DNA of 64,000 nt from Actinoplanes teichomyceticus ATCC 31121 (GTDB lineage Bacteria > Actinomycetota > Actinomycetes > Mycobacteriales > Micromonosporaceae). The notes below the pieces were generated by a model. The model was given only the letters and a program-made list of their open reading frames with translations. It was not told the origin of the DNA and ran no database searches. The position numbers and the translations under genes were made by a program. This document shows positions 42,498 through 51,466 of this stretch, piece after piece (the stretch's first letter is position 1; each line of letters starts with the position of its first letter). The stretch spans positions 2,436,001 through 2,500,000 of the forward strand of contig NZ_CP023865.1 of the NCBI RefSeq assembly GCF_003711105.1. The letters run 5' to 3'.

Positions 42498-43703
42498 GTG
42501 AGCGACCTGCTGTGGCCCGGCGACCACCGAGCCGGCGACCTGTTCACCGACGCGGCCGTGGTGGCGGCCATGGTCCGCGTCGAGCACGCCTGGCTGGCCG
42601 CGCTGGCCGGCCGGGGCCTGGCCGACATCGCCGTCCCCGGCGACCTGGCCACCCTGGTCACCCCGGAGGACCTGCCCGCCCTGGCGGTCGGCGCGGAATC
42701 CGGCGGCAACCCGCTGATCCCGCTGCTGCGATTGCTGCGCGCCCGGCTGCGCGAACGGGACCCGGCCGCCGCCGGCTGGCTGCACAAGGGACTGACCAGC
42801 CAGGACGTCATCGACACCGCGATCGTGCTGTGCCTGCGCGACGCGGTGGCGCGCATCCGAGCCGACCTGGGCTCCCAGATCGGCGCGCTCAGCCGGCTCG
42901 CCGACGCGCACCGAGAGACCCGGATGGCCGGCCGGACGCTCACCCAGCACGCCATCCCGATCACCTTCGGCCTCAAGGCGGCCGGCTGGCTGACCGGCGT
43001 GCTGGACGCCCGGGACCAGCTGGCCACGGCCGCCGGCATGCCCATCCAGATCGGTGGCGCGGCCGGCAGCCTGGCCGCGCCGACCGCCCTCACCGGCGAC
43101 CCGGCTCGGGCCCGCGAGCTGGTCGACGCCGCGGCGCAGGACCTGGGCCTGCCGGTCCGCGAGCCGTGGCACACCAGCCGCGCCCCGCTGACCCGGGTCG
43201 CCGACGCGTTCGTGACCTGCACCGACGCCTGGGGTCGGATCGCCAACGACGTGCTGGTCGGCTCCCGCCCGGAGGTGCACGAGCTGATCGAGGGCGCCGC
43301 CGCGGGCCGGGGCGGCTCGTCGGCGATGCCGAACAAGCGGAATCCGGTGCACGCCGTACTGATCAAGCGGGCCGCGCTGGCCGGCCCGCCGCTCGCCGCC
43401 CTGCTGCACGCCGGTGCGGCCGCCGCGGTCGACGAACGCCCGGACGGCGGCTGGCACGTCGAGTGGGCCACCCTGCGCACCCTGGCCCGGCGCACCGTGG
43501 TGGCCGGCGCGCAGACCGCGGACCTGCTCGCCGGGCTCCGGGTGGACACCGGGAGGATGCTGGCCACGCTGCACCGGGCGCGCCCGGGCATCGACGCCGA
43601 GCAGCGGTCGATCACCCCGCAAGCCCCGCCGGAGCAGCCCTACCTCGGCGCGAGCGATGAGATCATCGACGCGGTGCTGACCCGCGCCGCGAAACCGGGG
43701 TGA
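42498..43703 (+). CDS. pcaB: 3-carboxy-cis,cis-muconate cycloisomerase
   Basis: A 401-residue member of the fumarase/aspartase superfamily that closes the ring-cleavage product to gamma-carboxymuconolactone. The superfamily signature GGSSAMPNKRNPV is near residue 275, with TSQDVIDTA and GRTLTQHAIP upstream. The length is slightly shorter than Pseudomonas PcaB. It starts seven nucleotides after pcaG at a GTG. Confidence 0.92.
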   Translation: MSDLLWPGDHRAGDLFTDAAVVAAMVRVEHAWLAALAGRGLADIAVPGDLATLVTPEDLPALAVGAESGGNPLIPLLRLLRARLRERDPAAAGWLHKGLTSQDVIDTAIVLCLRDAVARIRADLGSQIGALSRLADAHRETRMAGRTLTQHAIPITFGLKAAGWLTGVLDARDQLATAAGMPIQIGGAAGSLAAPTALTGDPARARELVDAAAQDLGLPVREPWHTSRAPLTRVADAFVTCTDAWGRIANDVLVGSRPEVHELIEGAAAGRGGSSAMPNKRNPVHAVLIKRAALAGPPLAALLHAGAAAAVDERPDGGWHVEWATLRTLARRTVVAGAQTADLLAGLRVDTGRMLATLHRARPGIDAEQRSITPQAPPEQPYLGASDEIIDAVLTRAAKPG

Positions 43704-43867
43704 CCCGCGTCCCGCCGGGCGCGACCGTCCGTGCCGCGGGAGCGGCCCGCAGCGCGGCGAGCGGCCGGTGCGTACCGTCGGCGGACCCGCATCGCCGGCG
43801 CGGCGCTACCACCGCGCCCGCTCGTACCGGAAAGAGCGATGGCCGCGCAGCGGCCGGAAGGACCACC

Positions 43868-45025
43868 GTGCTGACCGCCACCGTCTTCACCGACGCCCCC
43901 GACCGTCCGCTGCTGCTGCTCGGCGCGTCCGTCGGCACCTCCGCCGAGACCCTGTGGGGGCGCTGCGCGGCACGGCTCCACGGCCGCTACCACGTGGTCG
44001 GTTTCGACCTGCCCGGGCACGGGCGCAGCGCTGCGGCGCCCGCGCCGTACACCGTCGCCGCCCTGGCCGGGGAGGTCCTGGCGCTGGCCGACCGGCTGCG
44101 GCCCGGGGAACGTTTCGGCTACGCCGGTGACTCGATCGGCGGCGCGATCGGCCTGCAGCTGCTGCTCGACGCGCCGGAACGGGTCACCGCCGCGGCCCTG
44201 CTCTGCACCGGCGCGAAGATCGGCGAGGCGGGCCTCTGGGCGCAGCGGGCCGCGCTGGTGCGAGCCGAGGGCACCGGGGCGGTGGTGGCCGGTTCCGCGG
44301 AGCGCTGGTTCACACCGGAGTTCCGCGACGCCCGGCCCGAGGTGGTCGCGGAGCTGCTCGGCGCGCTGCGCGCGACCGACGACGAGAGCTACGCGCGGGC
44401 CTGCGAGGCGCTCGCCGCCTTCGACGTACGCGACCGGCTCCCGGAGATCGCCGCGCCGGTGCTCGCGGTGGCCGGCGCGCAGGACCGGCCCACCCCGCCG
44501 GACGGCCTGCGGCTGATCGCGGACACCGTGCTGAACGGCCGGCTCGTCATCCTCGACGACGTCGCGCACCTTGCTCCGGCCGAGTCGCCGGAGGTCGTCG
44601 CGTTCCTTCTGGACCAGCATTTCGACGAGTCCCGGGCGGCCGGGACGGCGGTCCGCCGGGAGGTGCTCGGCGCGGCGCACGTGGACCGGGCGACCGCCGG
44701 GACCACGCCGTTCACCCGCGACTTCCAGGACCTGATCACCCGGTACGCCTGGGGCGAGATCTGGACCCGCCCCGGCCTGGACCGGCGCAGCCGCTCACTG
44801 GTCACGCTGACCGCCCTGGTCGCGCTCGGGCACCACGAGGAGCTCGCCATGCACGTGCGGGCCGCCCGCGCCACCGGGCTGTCGGCCGACGAGATCAAGG
44901 AGGTGCTGCTGCAGACCGCGATCTACTGCGGGGTGCCGGCCGCCAACACGGCGTTCCGTGTCGCCCAGCGCGTGCTGGACGACCTGGCCGCGGAGTCCGT
45001 CCCGGGCGTCGCCGACATGCCCTGA
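43868..45025 (+). CDS. pcaL: Fused beta-ketoadipate enol-lactonase / 4-carboxymuconolactone decarboxylase
   Basis: A 385-residue bifunctional protein. Residues about 1-250 form an alpha/beta-hydrolase (PcaD) with nucleophile Ser in GDSIGGAIG, Asp in AGAQDRP and His in DDVAHLAP. Residues about 265-385 form carboxymuconolactone decarboxylase (PcaC) with WGEIWTRPGLDRRSRSLVTL and GHHEELAMHVRAARATG. The fusion is common in actinomycetes. GTG 43868 has GGAAGGA five nucleotides upstream; the open frame before it (43704-43867) is non-coding. pcaIJ and pcaF, needed to finish the pathway, are not in the window. Confidence 0.93.
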   Translation: MLTATVFTDAPDRPLLLLGASVGTSAETLWGRCAARLHGRYHVVGFDLPGHGRSAAAPAPYTVAALAGEVLALADRLRPGERFGYAGDSIGGAIGLQLLLDAPERVTAAALLCTGAKIGEAGLWAQRAALVRAEGTGAVVAGSAERWFTPEFRDARPEVVAELLGALRATDDESYARACEALAAFDVRDRLPEIAAPVLAVAGAQDRPTPPDGLRLIADTVLNGRLVILDDVAHLAPAESPEVVAFLLDQHFDESRAAGTAVRREVLGAAHVDRATAGTTPFTRDFQDLITRYAWGEIWTRPGLDRRSRSLVTLTALVALGHHEELAMHVRAARATGLSADEIKEVLLQTAIYCGVPAANTAFRVAQRVLDDLAAESVPGVADMP

Positions 45026-45236
45026 CCGCACGGCGCGCGACGGTTGCCAGCGCGGCGGAGACCATCGGTGGGGATAGTGCCGCGACAGCGTTCGTGCGGC
45101 GTGGGCGCCGGACGCGGCGGTCCGGCGACCCGGCGCCGTTGCCGGCGATCAGCCGCAGCGGCGTGCGGGCGACCGGGTTGACCGGCACTACGGGCCGGAC
45201 GAGCTGATCAGCGCGTGGCGGTGACCGCCCGCGCCC

Positions 45237-45869
45237 TCAGACCGGCTGCTCGACCGGGTGACGCAGGCCCGGGTGCCCGGCCGGCAGCGTGCGCTGGACG
45301 ACCCACCAGCTGACCGCGAGGCAGGCGGCGACCAGCGGCCAGCTCAGCGCGATCCGCGCGGCGGCCAGCGCGCCGGCCTGGCCGGCGGCGTAGAGCGGGA
45401 GGAAGACCGCCACCCGCAGGACGTACTGCAGGACCCACACCCAGCTGGCCCGCGAGTACGCCCGCAGCAGTTGCGGGTCGCGGCGCCAGCGGGTCCGCTG
45501 GCCGAGGACCGCGCCGACCACCAGGCCGAGCAGCGGCCAGCGGATCACGATGCTGATCGCCCAGGCGAGTACGCTGGCGCCGTTGCTGAGCAGCTGGAGC
45601 AGGAAGAAGTCCTCCGCCCGGCCGGTGCGCAGCGCGATCAGCGCGGCCACGCACACGCCGAGCAGGCCGAGCAGCACCGCGCGGGGCTTGTCGCCGCGCC
45701 GCAGCCGCCAGGCGACCACGCCGAGCGCGCAGAGCACCGCGCCGGCCGCGCCGGCCCAGATGGAGTGCAGGAGCAGCCAGCCGGCCAGGTAGCCGGCCGC
45801 CGGCCAGGACGCGTCGACGGCCGCGCGCCGGCCGTTGAGCAATTCCGACAGCGATTCCGGCTGCGCCAT
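45237..45869 (-). CDS. DUF3159 membrane protein under a predicted iron box
   Basis: A 210-residue membrane protein with about six hydrophobic segments and DUF3159-type features (GRAEDFFLLQLLSNGASVLAWAISI, RWPLLGLVVG, YSRASWVWVLQYVLR). The family is widespread in actinobacteria without a defined function. ATG 45869 is preceded by GGTGGGG. A DtxR/IdeR-type site lies 22 nt upstream, so expression should rise under iron limitation. It is monocistronic and convergent with the pca operon. Confidence 0.78.
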   Translation of the reverse strand: MAQPESLSELLNGRRAAVDASWPAAGYLAGWLLLHSIWAGAAGAVLCALGVVAWRLRRGDKPRAVLLGLLGVCVAALIALRTGRAEDFFLLQLLSNGASVLAWAISIVIRWPLLGLVVGAVLGQRTRWRRDPQLLRAYSRASWVWVLQYVLRVAVFLPLYAAGQAGALAAARIALSWPLVAACLAVSWWVVQRTLPAGHPGLRHPVEQPV

Positions 45870-45890
45870 CCCCACCCGCCCGTTGAAGAG

Positions 45891-45906
45891 TTAGGTGAGC
45901 CTAACC
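45891..45906. promoter_or_regulatory. DtxR/IdeR-type iron box
   Basis: TTAGGTGAGCCTAACC matches the actinobacterial iron-box consensus TWAGGTWAGSCTWACC at 15 of its 16 left positions; the last three consensus positions are not conserved. It lies 22 nt before the DUF3159 start, in promoter position. Confidence 0.7.
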
Positions 45907-46007
45907 CGGTACGGGCGGGTGGGGCGTTCCGGCCTGTCGGATTGTGACGGGAAACGGGGTGGGGCGGCCTCGTTCCCCAGGCGGCAGCATGTGGAGTCAC
46001 GACATGA

Positions 46008-46021
46008 TGGGAACGCTCCCA
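46008..46021. promoter_or_regulatory. CebR-like cellulose-utilisation operator without an obvious target
   Basis: TGGGAACGCTCCCA differs at one position from the streptomycete CebR box TGGGAGCGCTCCCA. It lies 90 nt downstream of the LPMO stop and 139 nt upstream of the DUF3159 start, not in front of a carbohydrate gene. Confidence 0.6.
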
Positions 46022-46110
46022 TTACATCGACTGTAGCAAGTGTTACGTATCTCGGCGAGCCGTCAGTCCGGTGAGCCGTGAGTCCGGCGAGCCGTCAGAC
46101 CGGTGAGCCG

Positions 46111-47169
46111 TCAGACCGCCGCGCAGGTCACCGACGGGGTGCTGGGCGTGCCGGAGGCGATGAAGCCGAAGCTGGTGGACGCTCCGGCCGACAGCGCCCC
46201 GTTGTACGCCGCGTTCGACGCCTCGATCCGGTTGCCGCCGGCCGCCACGGTGGCGCCCCACGACTGCTGGACGGTCTGCCCCGTCCCGTAGGTGAGCGTC
46301 ACCGCCCAGCCCCGTACCGCCGCGCTGCCCGCGGTGACCGTGACGGTGGCCTGGTAGGCGCCCGACCACTGCGACGACACCGACACCGCCGCGCGGCACG
46401 CCCCGGCGGGCGCCGGGGAGGTCGAGGACGGCGGGGTCGACGACGGCGTGGACGTGGGGGAGGAGGTCGGCGGCGTGACGCCGCCGAAGTTCACGTCACT
46501 GCAGAAGTAGTACGACTGGTCCAGGTGGCTGGCCTGCCAGATGGTGTACACCATGGCCCGGCCGGAGCGTCCCGGCACGCTCACCGGGATGTCCATCTGC
46601 ACCCCGTTGCTCAGCTGCCGGGTCCACTGTGCCGCCGGGGTGTTGCCGACCTGGCTGACCAGCTCCAGGTCCGACCACTTCAGCGGCTGCGTGACCGGGT
46701 TGTAGGACGGCCTGGTCACGTACACCCGGATGTAGTCGGCGCCGTGCCGGGCGCCGTCGAACAGCTGCAGCGTGAACGAGTTCGCGATGGTGGTGGACTT
46801 CCAGTCGCCGACCGTGTCCATCGCGGCGTACCGGCCGTTCTGGGTCTTGCCGGCGCTGCACAGCTGCCCGTCCGGGATGGCGGCCTGATGGTTGCCGGCG
46901 ACCCCCTCACGGAACAGGCCGTTCCAGTTCCACATCGCCTGCGGGTCGGCCTGCCAGGCCTGGTGGCACAGGGGATCCTGGGTCGCCATCTCCGGCGCCT
47001 GGAACCTGTCGCCCCAGCGCTCGAAGCAACCGTAGTTGCGCGAGCCCGGGCTCAGCACGTTGCCGTGCGCCGAGGCGGGGGAGCTCGGCGCGACGAGGAC
47101 GGCGAGGGCGGCGGCCAGGGCGGCCGCCAGGGCACAGATCAGAAACCTTCGGCGTACGGGGTTGGGCAT
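46111..47169 (-). CDS. Secreted AA10 lytic polysaccharide monooxygenase with CBM2
   Basis: A 352-residue secreted copper enzyme that oxidatively cleaves chitin or cellulose. The signal peptide ends SPASA, leaving His35 as the mature N-terminus (HGNVLSPGSRNYGC), the first histidine-brace ligand. The second is the His in QASHLDQSYYFC near residue 215. The AA10 domain is followed by a Ser/Thr/Pro linker (about 232-255) and a CBM2 with SSQWSGAYQATVTV and GWAVTLTYG. Substrate (cellulose or chitin) cannot be decided from sequence alone. Confidence 0.92.
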   Translation of the reverse strand: MPNPVRRRFLICALAAALAAALAVLVAPSSPASAHGNVLSPGSRNYGCFERWGDRFQAPEMATQDPLCHQAWQADPQAMWNWNGLFREGVAGNHQAAIPDGQLCSAGKTQNGRYAAMDTVGDWKSTTIANSFTLQLFDGARHGADYIRVYVTRPSYNPVTQPLKWSDLELVSQVGNTPAAQWTRQLSNGVQMDIPVSVPGRSGRAMVYTIWQASHLDQSYYFCSDVNFGGVTPPTSSPTSTPSSTPPSSTSPAPAGACRAAVSVSSQWSGAYQATVTVTAGSAAVRGWAVTLTYGTGQTVQQSWGATVAAGGNRIEASNAAYNGALSAGASTSFGFIASGTPSTPSVTCAAV

Positions 47170-47377
47170 GCGAAGTCAGCACTCCTCCAGCTCGACGGCC
47201 GCGCGCGTGGCGACGGCCGGGTTCGGGGACGGCGGAAGCTGCCCGGGCTTCCGTGGGCCGCGTGACTCCAACGGCGGTGCTGTGGCGCCCAGCCTGCCGC
47301 GATGATCGAGCAAAGTCAATGCGTACGGTCGCCGAAAATCGGATGCCCGGGCAGCCCCGAGTTCCTAGGTTGTGGGG

Positions 47378-47935
47378 ATGTCCGCCGAAGCCGCCCGCGC
47401 CGCCGAGCTCCTCACCCAGCTGTCCAACCCCGCCCGCCTGCGTGCTTTCGCCGAGCTGGTCCGCCGGGGCAAGCAGGGTTCGACCATCGCCGAGATGGCG
47501 TTCCACCTCGACGTCGCCAAGCCGGAGGCGGGCGACGCGTGCGGCCGCCTCGCCGCGCTCGGCCTGGCCACCGGCACCGGTGACGGGGTCTTCCGGGCGA
47601 AGCCCGAAGCGCTGCGCGAGGCCGCCCAGGCCCTCGTCGCCACCCAGCCGATCACCCCGCTGCTCGGCGAGTACCCGCAGTTGAGAAGCTTCTTCGCGCA
47701 CGGCCGCCTGACCGGTCTGCCGCCCACGCTCAGCGAGCGTCACCAGCAGCTCGCCGAGCTGCTCGCCCGCTTCCTGGCGGTCGAGGGGGTGCTCACCGAG
47801 GACGAGGTCAACCAGCGCATCGCGGTGCTGACCGACGACGTGGCCGCGGTCCGCCGGATGCTGGTCGACACCGGCTGGCTGGAACGCGACCGGGCCGGCA
47901 CGTCGTACGGCGCCGGCCGCATCTTCGCGGCCTGA
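47378..47935 (+). CDS. ArsR-type winged-helix regulator with DUF2087 domain
   Basis: A 185-residue regulator. Residues about 5-80 form an ArsR-like winged helix (LLTQLSNPARLRAFAELVRRG). Residues about 105-180 match DUF2087 (RFLAVEGVLTEDEVNQRIAVLTDDVAAVRRMLVDTGWLERD). ATG 47378 is preferred; a TAGGTT -10-like hexamer (47365-47370) immediately upstream suggests a leaderless or nearly leaderless transcript. No metal-binding cysteine pair is visible, so it is probably not a metal sensor. Targets unknown. Confidence 0.78.
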   Translation: MSAEAARAAELLTQLSNPARLRAFAELVRRGKQGSTIAEMAFHLDVAKPEAGDACGRLAALGLATGTGDGVFRAKPEALREAAQALVATQPITPLLGEYPQLRSFFAHGRLTGLPPTLSERHQQLAELLARFLAVEGVLTEDEVNQRIAVLTDDVAAVRRMLVDTGWLERDRAGTSYGAGRIFAA

Positions 47936-47993
47936 CCACTCGCGAGCCGGGTGCTGGTCCACCGGACCGGGCCGGCTCTGACAGGATCTCCGC

Positions 47994-48422
47994 ATGACCG
48001 TCTCACCCGACCCGTCCGGAATCACCCGGATGCTCGCCGACGTCACCGCCGCGCTGGGCTCGCTCCAGGCCCCGGCCGCGGACACCCCACCCGCGGAGCA
48101 TGTGCCGATCGAGGGCGCCGGTGCGGCGCTCGACGGGGCGATCGTCGCGACCGCGGCCATGCCGGGCCGGGTGACGTCGCTGGTCTTCCGGCCGACGGTG
48201 ATGCGGATGGACTCGGCCACGCTCGCCGAGGAGACGATGACCGCGGTCAACGCGGCGCTCGCCGATCTGCAGGCCCGTGCGGCGGGCGCCGGCCGGCCGT
48301 CGTTCGAGGCGCTGTCCGGACAGCTCCGGGAAATCCAGGACAGCGCGTCCAGGCAGTTCAGCGCGTTCACCGAGGCGCTGGCCGACGCCCAGCAGCGCAT
48401 CGCCGAGCGGGGCGGCCGGTGA
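47994..48422 (+). CDS. YbaB/EbfC-like protein of an ESX-type gene set
   Basis: A 142-residue protein resembling the YbaB/EbfC nucleoid-associated fold: a beta-rich middle (GAIVATAAMPGRVTSLVFRPTVMRM) and long flanking helices. In actinobacteria such proteins often precede ESX/WXG secreted-protein genes. A CAGGAT -10-like box six nucleotides before the ATG suggests a leaderless start. The next gene starts in its stop codon. Confidence 0.65.
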   Translation: MTVSPDPSGITRMLADVTAALGSLQAPAADTPPAEHVPIEGAGAALDGAIVATAAMPGRVTSLVFRPTVMRMDSATLAEETMTAVNAALADLQARAAGAGRPSFEALSGQLREIQDSASRQFSAFTEALADAQQRIAERGGR

Positions 48423-48751
48423 GCTCGGGCGGCCTGCACATCGCCCCGGAGAGCCTCCAGGCGTCCGGGCGGCGGCTGGGGGCGGTGGCGCACCGATTCG
48501 CGTCCGCGCTCACCGCGTTCCAGGCGGAGATCGCGGGCTTCGGCCAACCCTGGGGCAGCGACGACATCGGCTCGCTGATCGGCGCCGCGCACGAGGAGGT
48601 GTCGTCGTTCGCCTACGAGTGCTATCAGAGCGCGCTCGGCGAGATCGCCGCCGCCGGCGCCGACCTGTCCGGCATGGCGCTGGCGTATTCCGCGGCCGAG
48701 GAGGCGATCGAGCAGCGCCTGCAAACCCTGCGGGCGGAGCTCGGCCGGTGA
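48419..48751 (+). CDS. EspC/WXG100-like small secreted protein
   Basis: A 110-residue helical protein. The motif PWGSDDIGSLIGAAHEE (residues about 40-56) matches the WG-x-D-x-x-G turn found in EspC/WXG100-like type VII secretion substrates, between two long helices. There is no signal peptide, as usual for the group. It is translationally coupled to the genes on both sides. No ESX ATPase lies in the window, so secretion would depend on a machine encoded elsewhere. Confidence 0.68.
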   Translation: MSSGGLHIAPESLQASGRRLGAVAHRFASALTAFQAEIAGFGQPWGSDDIGSLIGAAHEEVSSFAYECYQSALGEIAAAGADLSGMALAYSAAEEAIEQRLQTLRAELGR

Positions 48752-49242
48752 GCCTGCAACTGCCGGGAGAGCTGGCCTCGCTGCTGGACATGCTGGGATA
48801 CACCTGGCCTGCGGCCGCCGAGGACCGGCTCTTCGAGATGGGTCAGGCCTGGATCAGGTTCTCCGCGACCATCGGCGACATCGTCGCGGACGCCGACGCG
48901 GCCGCGGGTGCGGTGTGGGCGCAGAATGCCGGGCAGGACATCGCCGCGTTCCAGCAGTGGTGGGGCAGCGCGGACAGCCCGGCGCCGGTGCTGACCGACG
49001 GCGCGACCGCCGCGGTGCTCACCGGTACCGGGCTGATCATCTGCGGGGCCGTCGTGCTCGCTCTCAAGGTCGCGGTGATCGTGCAACTGACGATCCTGGC
49101 GATCCAGATCGCCCAGGCGATCGCCGCGGCCGGGCCGACGTTCGGCGCGTCGTTGCTGGAGATCCCGATCTTCCAGCAGATCACCCGCGAGCTCGTCGGC
49201 AACCTGATCCACGAGGCGATCCTCGACCTGGCGGATGCCTGA
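48748..49242 (+). CDS. WXG-like protein with hydrophobic segment
   Basis: A 164-residue protein that begins like the N-terminal module of type VII-secreted toxins (WPAAAEDRLFEMGQAWIRF, then QQWWG near residue 70). It then has a hydrophobic stretch near 90-125 (VLTGTGLIICGAVVLALKVAVIVQLTILAIQIAQAI). It ends without a toxin domain. Convergent EndoU toxin and immunity genes follow 23 bp later, so it may be the detached leader half of a polymorphic toxin. Confidence 0.6.
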   Translation: MSLQLPGELASLLDMLGYTWPAAAEDRLFEMGQAWIRFSATIGDIVADADAAAGAVWAQNAGQDIAAFQQWWGSADSPAPVLTDGATAAVLTGTGLIICGAVVLALKVAVIVQLTILAIQIAQAIAAAGPTFGASLLEIPIFQQITRELVGNLIHEAILDLADA

Positions 49243-49265
49243 GGACCGGCTCGGAGCGCCAGCCG

Positions 49266-49664
49266 TCAGAGGAGGTCTCCGTGCCGCGGATGGAGGCGGT
49301 CGTTCCACTGCTCCCATTCGGCGAGAGCGGCCTCCCTGTCCTCGCCCTCGGCGATGAACCCCCAGTAGTCGTCAATCACGGGGCGTACCTCGGCGATCGG
49401 GTAGTCGGCTCGCAACACTGCGCGGTAGTCATTGCGCAGTGCGAGGCTTTCCGCGGAAATGGTGACGTGGAAGGCGTTGCCTCGCCATTCCTCCTGCGAC
49501 TTGCGGCCGGCAGCGACGTCGTCGAGGTCGGCCAGCACATCGAGACACCCCTGCAGGCTCGCCTGGACGTCCCCGGTCAGCCAGAGCCCGAGCACGGTGA
49601 ACCGGTCGTCCGCCCGATAGTCGACGACCCCACGCTCGTTGAGGTGGAACGAAATTCCGGTCAT
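49266..49664 (-). CDS. Probable immunity protein to the adjacent EndoU toxin
   Basis: A 132-residue small acidic protein of mixed alpha/beta pattern. I do not recognise its family. The inference rests on position: it follows the EndoU gene with a four-nucleotide overlap (ATGA), is similar in size to known immunity proteins, and is strongly acidic, suited to bind a basic nuclease. Confidence 0.55.
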   Translation of the reverse strand: MTGISFHLNERGVVDYRADDRFTVLGLWLTGDVQASLQGCLDVLADLDDVAAGRKSQEEWRGNAFHVTISAESLALRNDYRAVLRADYPIAEVRPVIDDYWGFIAEGEDREAALAEWEQWNDRLHPRHGDLL

Positions 49665-50167
49665 GCCGTCCTCCGTGGTCCCAGCACCGGATAGCCGTGC
49701 CGCAGCGTATCGGTGTCCGGATCATAGAACCCCTCCAGGACGATGCCCCGGAAGGTGCTTTGCCATCGACCCGTTCGCGGATCCTTCACCGCGCCCTCGC
49801 GGAAGGCGCGGTCCACGGCGTTGTCGACCTGTTCCGGCGTCCAGTCGTCCGGGAAGAAGGTGCTCTTCTGCTTCAGGTGCCACTCGCCGTTCCTGCGGTT
49901 CGCGATGGCGACCTGGCCCTCGTACACGCCGGTACGCTCGTCCCGCTTGGTGACCCTGATCAGCTTGGCGCCCGCCGGGTCGACACCGTTCGGTCGATGG
50001 TGGAAACCGGACGCCCTCCCGTCCCGCTCACCCATCAGCGTGTGGCGCAACCGTTCGGCCGGCATCCGCGTGCCGCGAGCGCCGCGGGCTTCTTTCCGCT
50101 TCGCGTCCCGGAGATATTCCAGAGCCTGCCGGATGTATCGCCGGGCTCCGCGGCTTCTCGTACTCAT
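49661..50167 (-). CDS. EndoU-type nuclease domain, detached toxin
   Basis: A 168-residue basic protein. Residues about 40-168 fit the bacterial EndoU RNase domain: RHTLMGE, the GFHHRP histidines (56-57), GVYEGQVAI, the Lys and FFP of KSTFFPDDWT (near 101-110) and the downstream helix. The first 35 residues are basic and helical, with no trafficking or secretion module. This resembles an orphan toxin cassette left after loss of the N-terminal part of a polymorphic toxin. Catalytic residues appear intact, so an immunity partner would be required. Confidence 0.68.
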   Translation of the reverse strand: MSTRSRGARRYIRQALEYLRDAKRKEARGARGTRMPAERLRHTLMGERDGRASGFHHRPNGVDPAGAKLIRVTKRDERTGVYEGQVAIANRRNGEWHLKQKSTFFPDDWTPEQVDNAVDRAFREGAVKDPRTGRWQSTFRGIVLEGFYDPDTDTLRHGYPVLGPRRTA

Positions 50168-50430
50168 CGCACGCCATCCGTGTCGACGGCACCGGCGTCA
50201 TGACACCGTGTGCGGCCGGGACCGTCCGCCGGGTTCTTCGCGCCGGTTGCCGCCGGGTCGGCGGGGACGCTGCGGTGCGATGCCGCGGGCCGGGCGGCCG
50301 GGACGGGACGTGCGGACATCCGGCCTCCTCGATCGACGATGACATGTGCCGCCGAACCGGCCGGTGGCGGGATCGGCCGCGGACGCGGGCCCGGCGGATG
50401 CGCCGCCGCCGTGCCCGCGGAAGGTGCGGC

Positions 50431-51466
50431 TAGGCCGCGTTTCGTAAGTGCGGGCGAGGTGTGACGTGTCCCGGCGTGGCGGTTGTCGATACGAAGTGAG
50501 GTCTCCGGTAAACGGGTTAGCGACCAAGCAAACCTGAACCACCGGAGACCTCGTGCCCAGGGTAGCGGCAGCGAGGCGACACGATCTCACCGACGTTCAG
50601 TGGGCGGTGCTGGAACCTGCGCTGCCTGCGGAGCCACGGCGAGGCCGTCCGCCGCGATGGACGAAACGGCAGATCATCGATGGGATCCGGTGGCGGGTCC
50701 GGGCGGGAACACCGTGGCGGGACGTGCCCGAGGTGTACGCACCCTGGCAGACGTTGTATCGCTGGTTCCGGCGCTGGCAGCGCGACGGGACGTGGGCGAA
50801 GATCCTGGCCCGGCTCCAGACCCGGGCCGACGCCGCCGGTGACATCGAGTGGGCGGTGAGCGTCGATTCCACGATCAGCCGTGCCCATCAGCATGCCGCG
50901 GGTGCCCGTCGTGATGGTGACCTGCAGAAGGAACCGCCGGGTGGGGTGTTCGCCGAACCCGGCGATCATGCTCTGGGCAGGTCCCGGGGCGGGTTCACCA
51001 CCAAGACCCATCTGGCCTGTGAGCAGGGTCGTAAGACGCTGTCGACGGTGATCACCGCTGGTCAGCGGGGTGACAGTCCGCAGTTCATCAAGGTCCTGGA
51101 ACGCATCAAGGTCTATCGGGTCGGTGGTGGCCGGCCCCGTACCCGGCCGGATCTGGTCCTGGCGGACAAGGCGTACACCAGCCGGGGCAATCGCGGGTAC
51201 GCCCGCCGCCGCAGGATCAGGGTGTGCATCCCGAGCAAGGCCGACCAGGACGCCTACCGCAAGGCCAAAGGCTCCAAGGGCGGGCGTCCTCCGGCGTTCG
51301 ACCCGGTCGTGTACCGGCAGCGTCACGCCGTGGAATGCGGCATCAACCAGCTCAAACAGAACCGGGCGATGGCCACCCGGTACGACAAGCTTGCCGTCCG
51401 CTTCGAAGCCACCGTCACCATCGCCGTCATCAACCAATGGCTCTGATGACCTTTACGAAACGCGGC
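50431..51466 (+). mobile_element. IS5-family insertion sequence, intact (1036 bp)
   Basis: Bounded by perfect 14-bp terminal inverted repeats, GCCGCGTTTCGTAA (50431-50444) and its complement (51453-51466), and flanked by CTAG on both sides (50427-50430 and 51467-51470), the target type of IS5 elements. It carries one full transposase gene. Intact ends and gene suggest recent activity. The right copy of CTAG contains the stop codon of the DUF3817 gene. Confidence 0.9.
50553..51446 (+). CDS. IS5-family DDE transposase
   Basis: A 297-residue transposase. An N-terminal domain typical of IS5/IS4 members ([32 protein letters not shown]) precedes the DDE catalytic core: Asp in [10 protein letters not shown], Asp in [12 protein letters not shown] and Glu in [12 protein letters not shown]. 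No frameshift or premature stop interrupts it. The GTG start has CCGGAGA upstream. Confidence 0.93.
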   Translation: MPRVAAARRHDLTDVQWAVLEPALPAEPRRGRPPRWTKRQIIDGIRWRVRAGTPWRDVPEVYAPWQTLYRWFRRWQRDGTWAKILARLQTRADAAGDIEWAVSVDSTISRAHQHAAGARRDGDLQKEPPGGVFAEPGDHALGRSRGGFTTKTHLACEQGRKTLSTVITAGQRGDSPQFIKVLERIKVYRVGGGRPRTRPDLVLADKAYTSRGNRGYARRRRIRVCIPSKADQDAYRKAKGSKGGRPPAFDPVVYRQRHAVECGINQLKQNRAMATRYDKLAVRFEATVTIAVINQWL

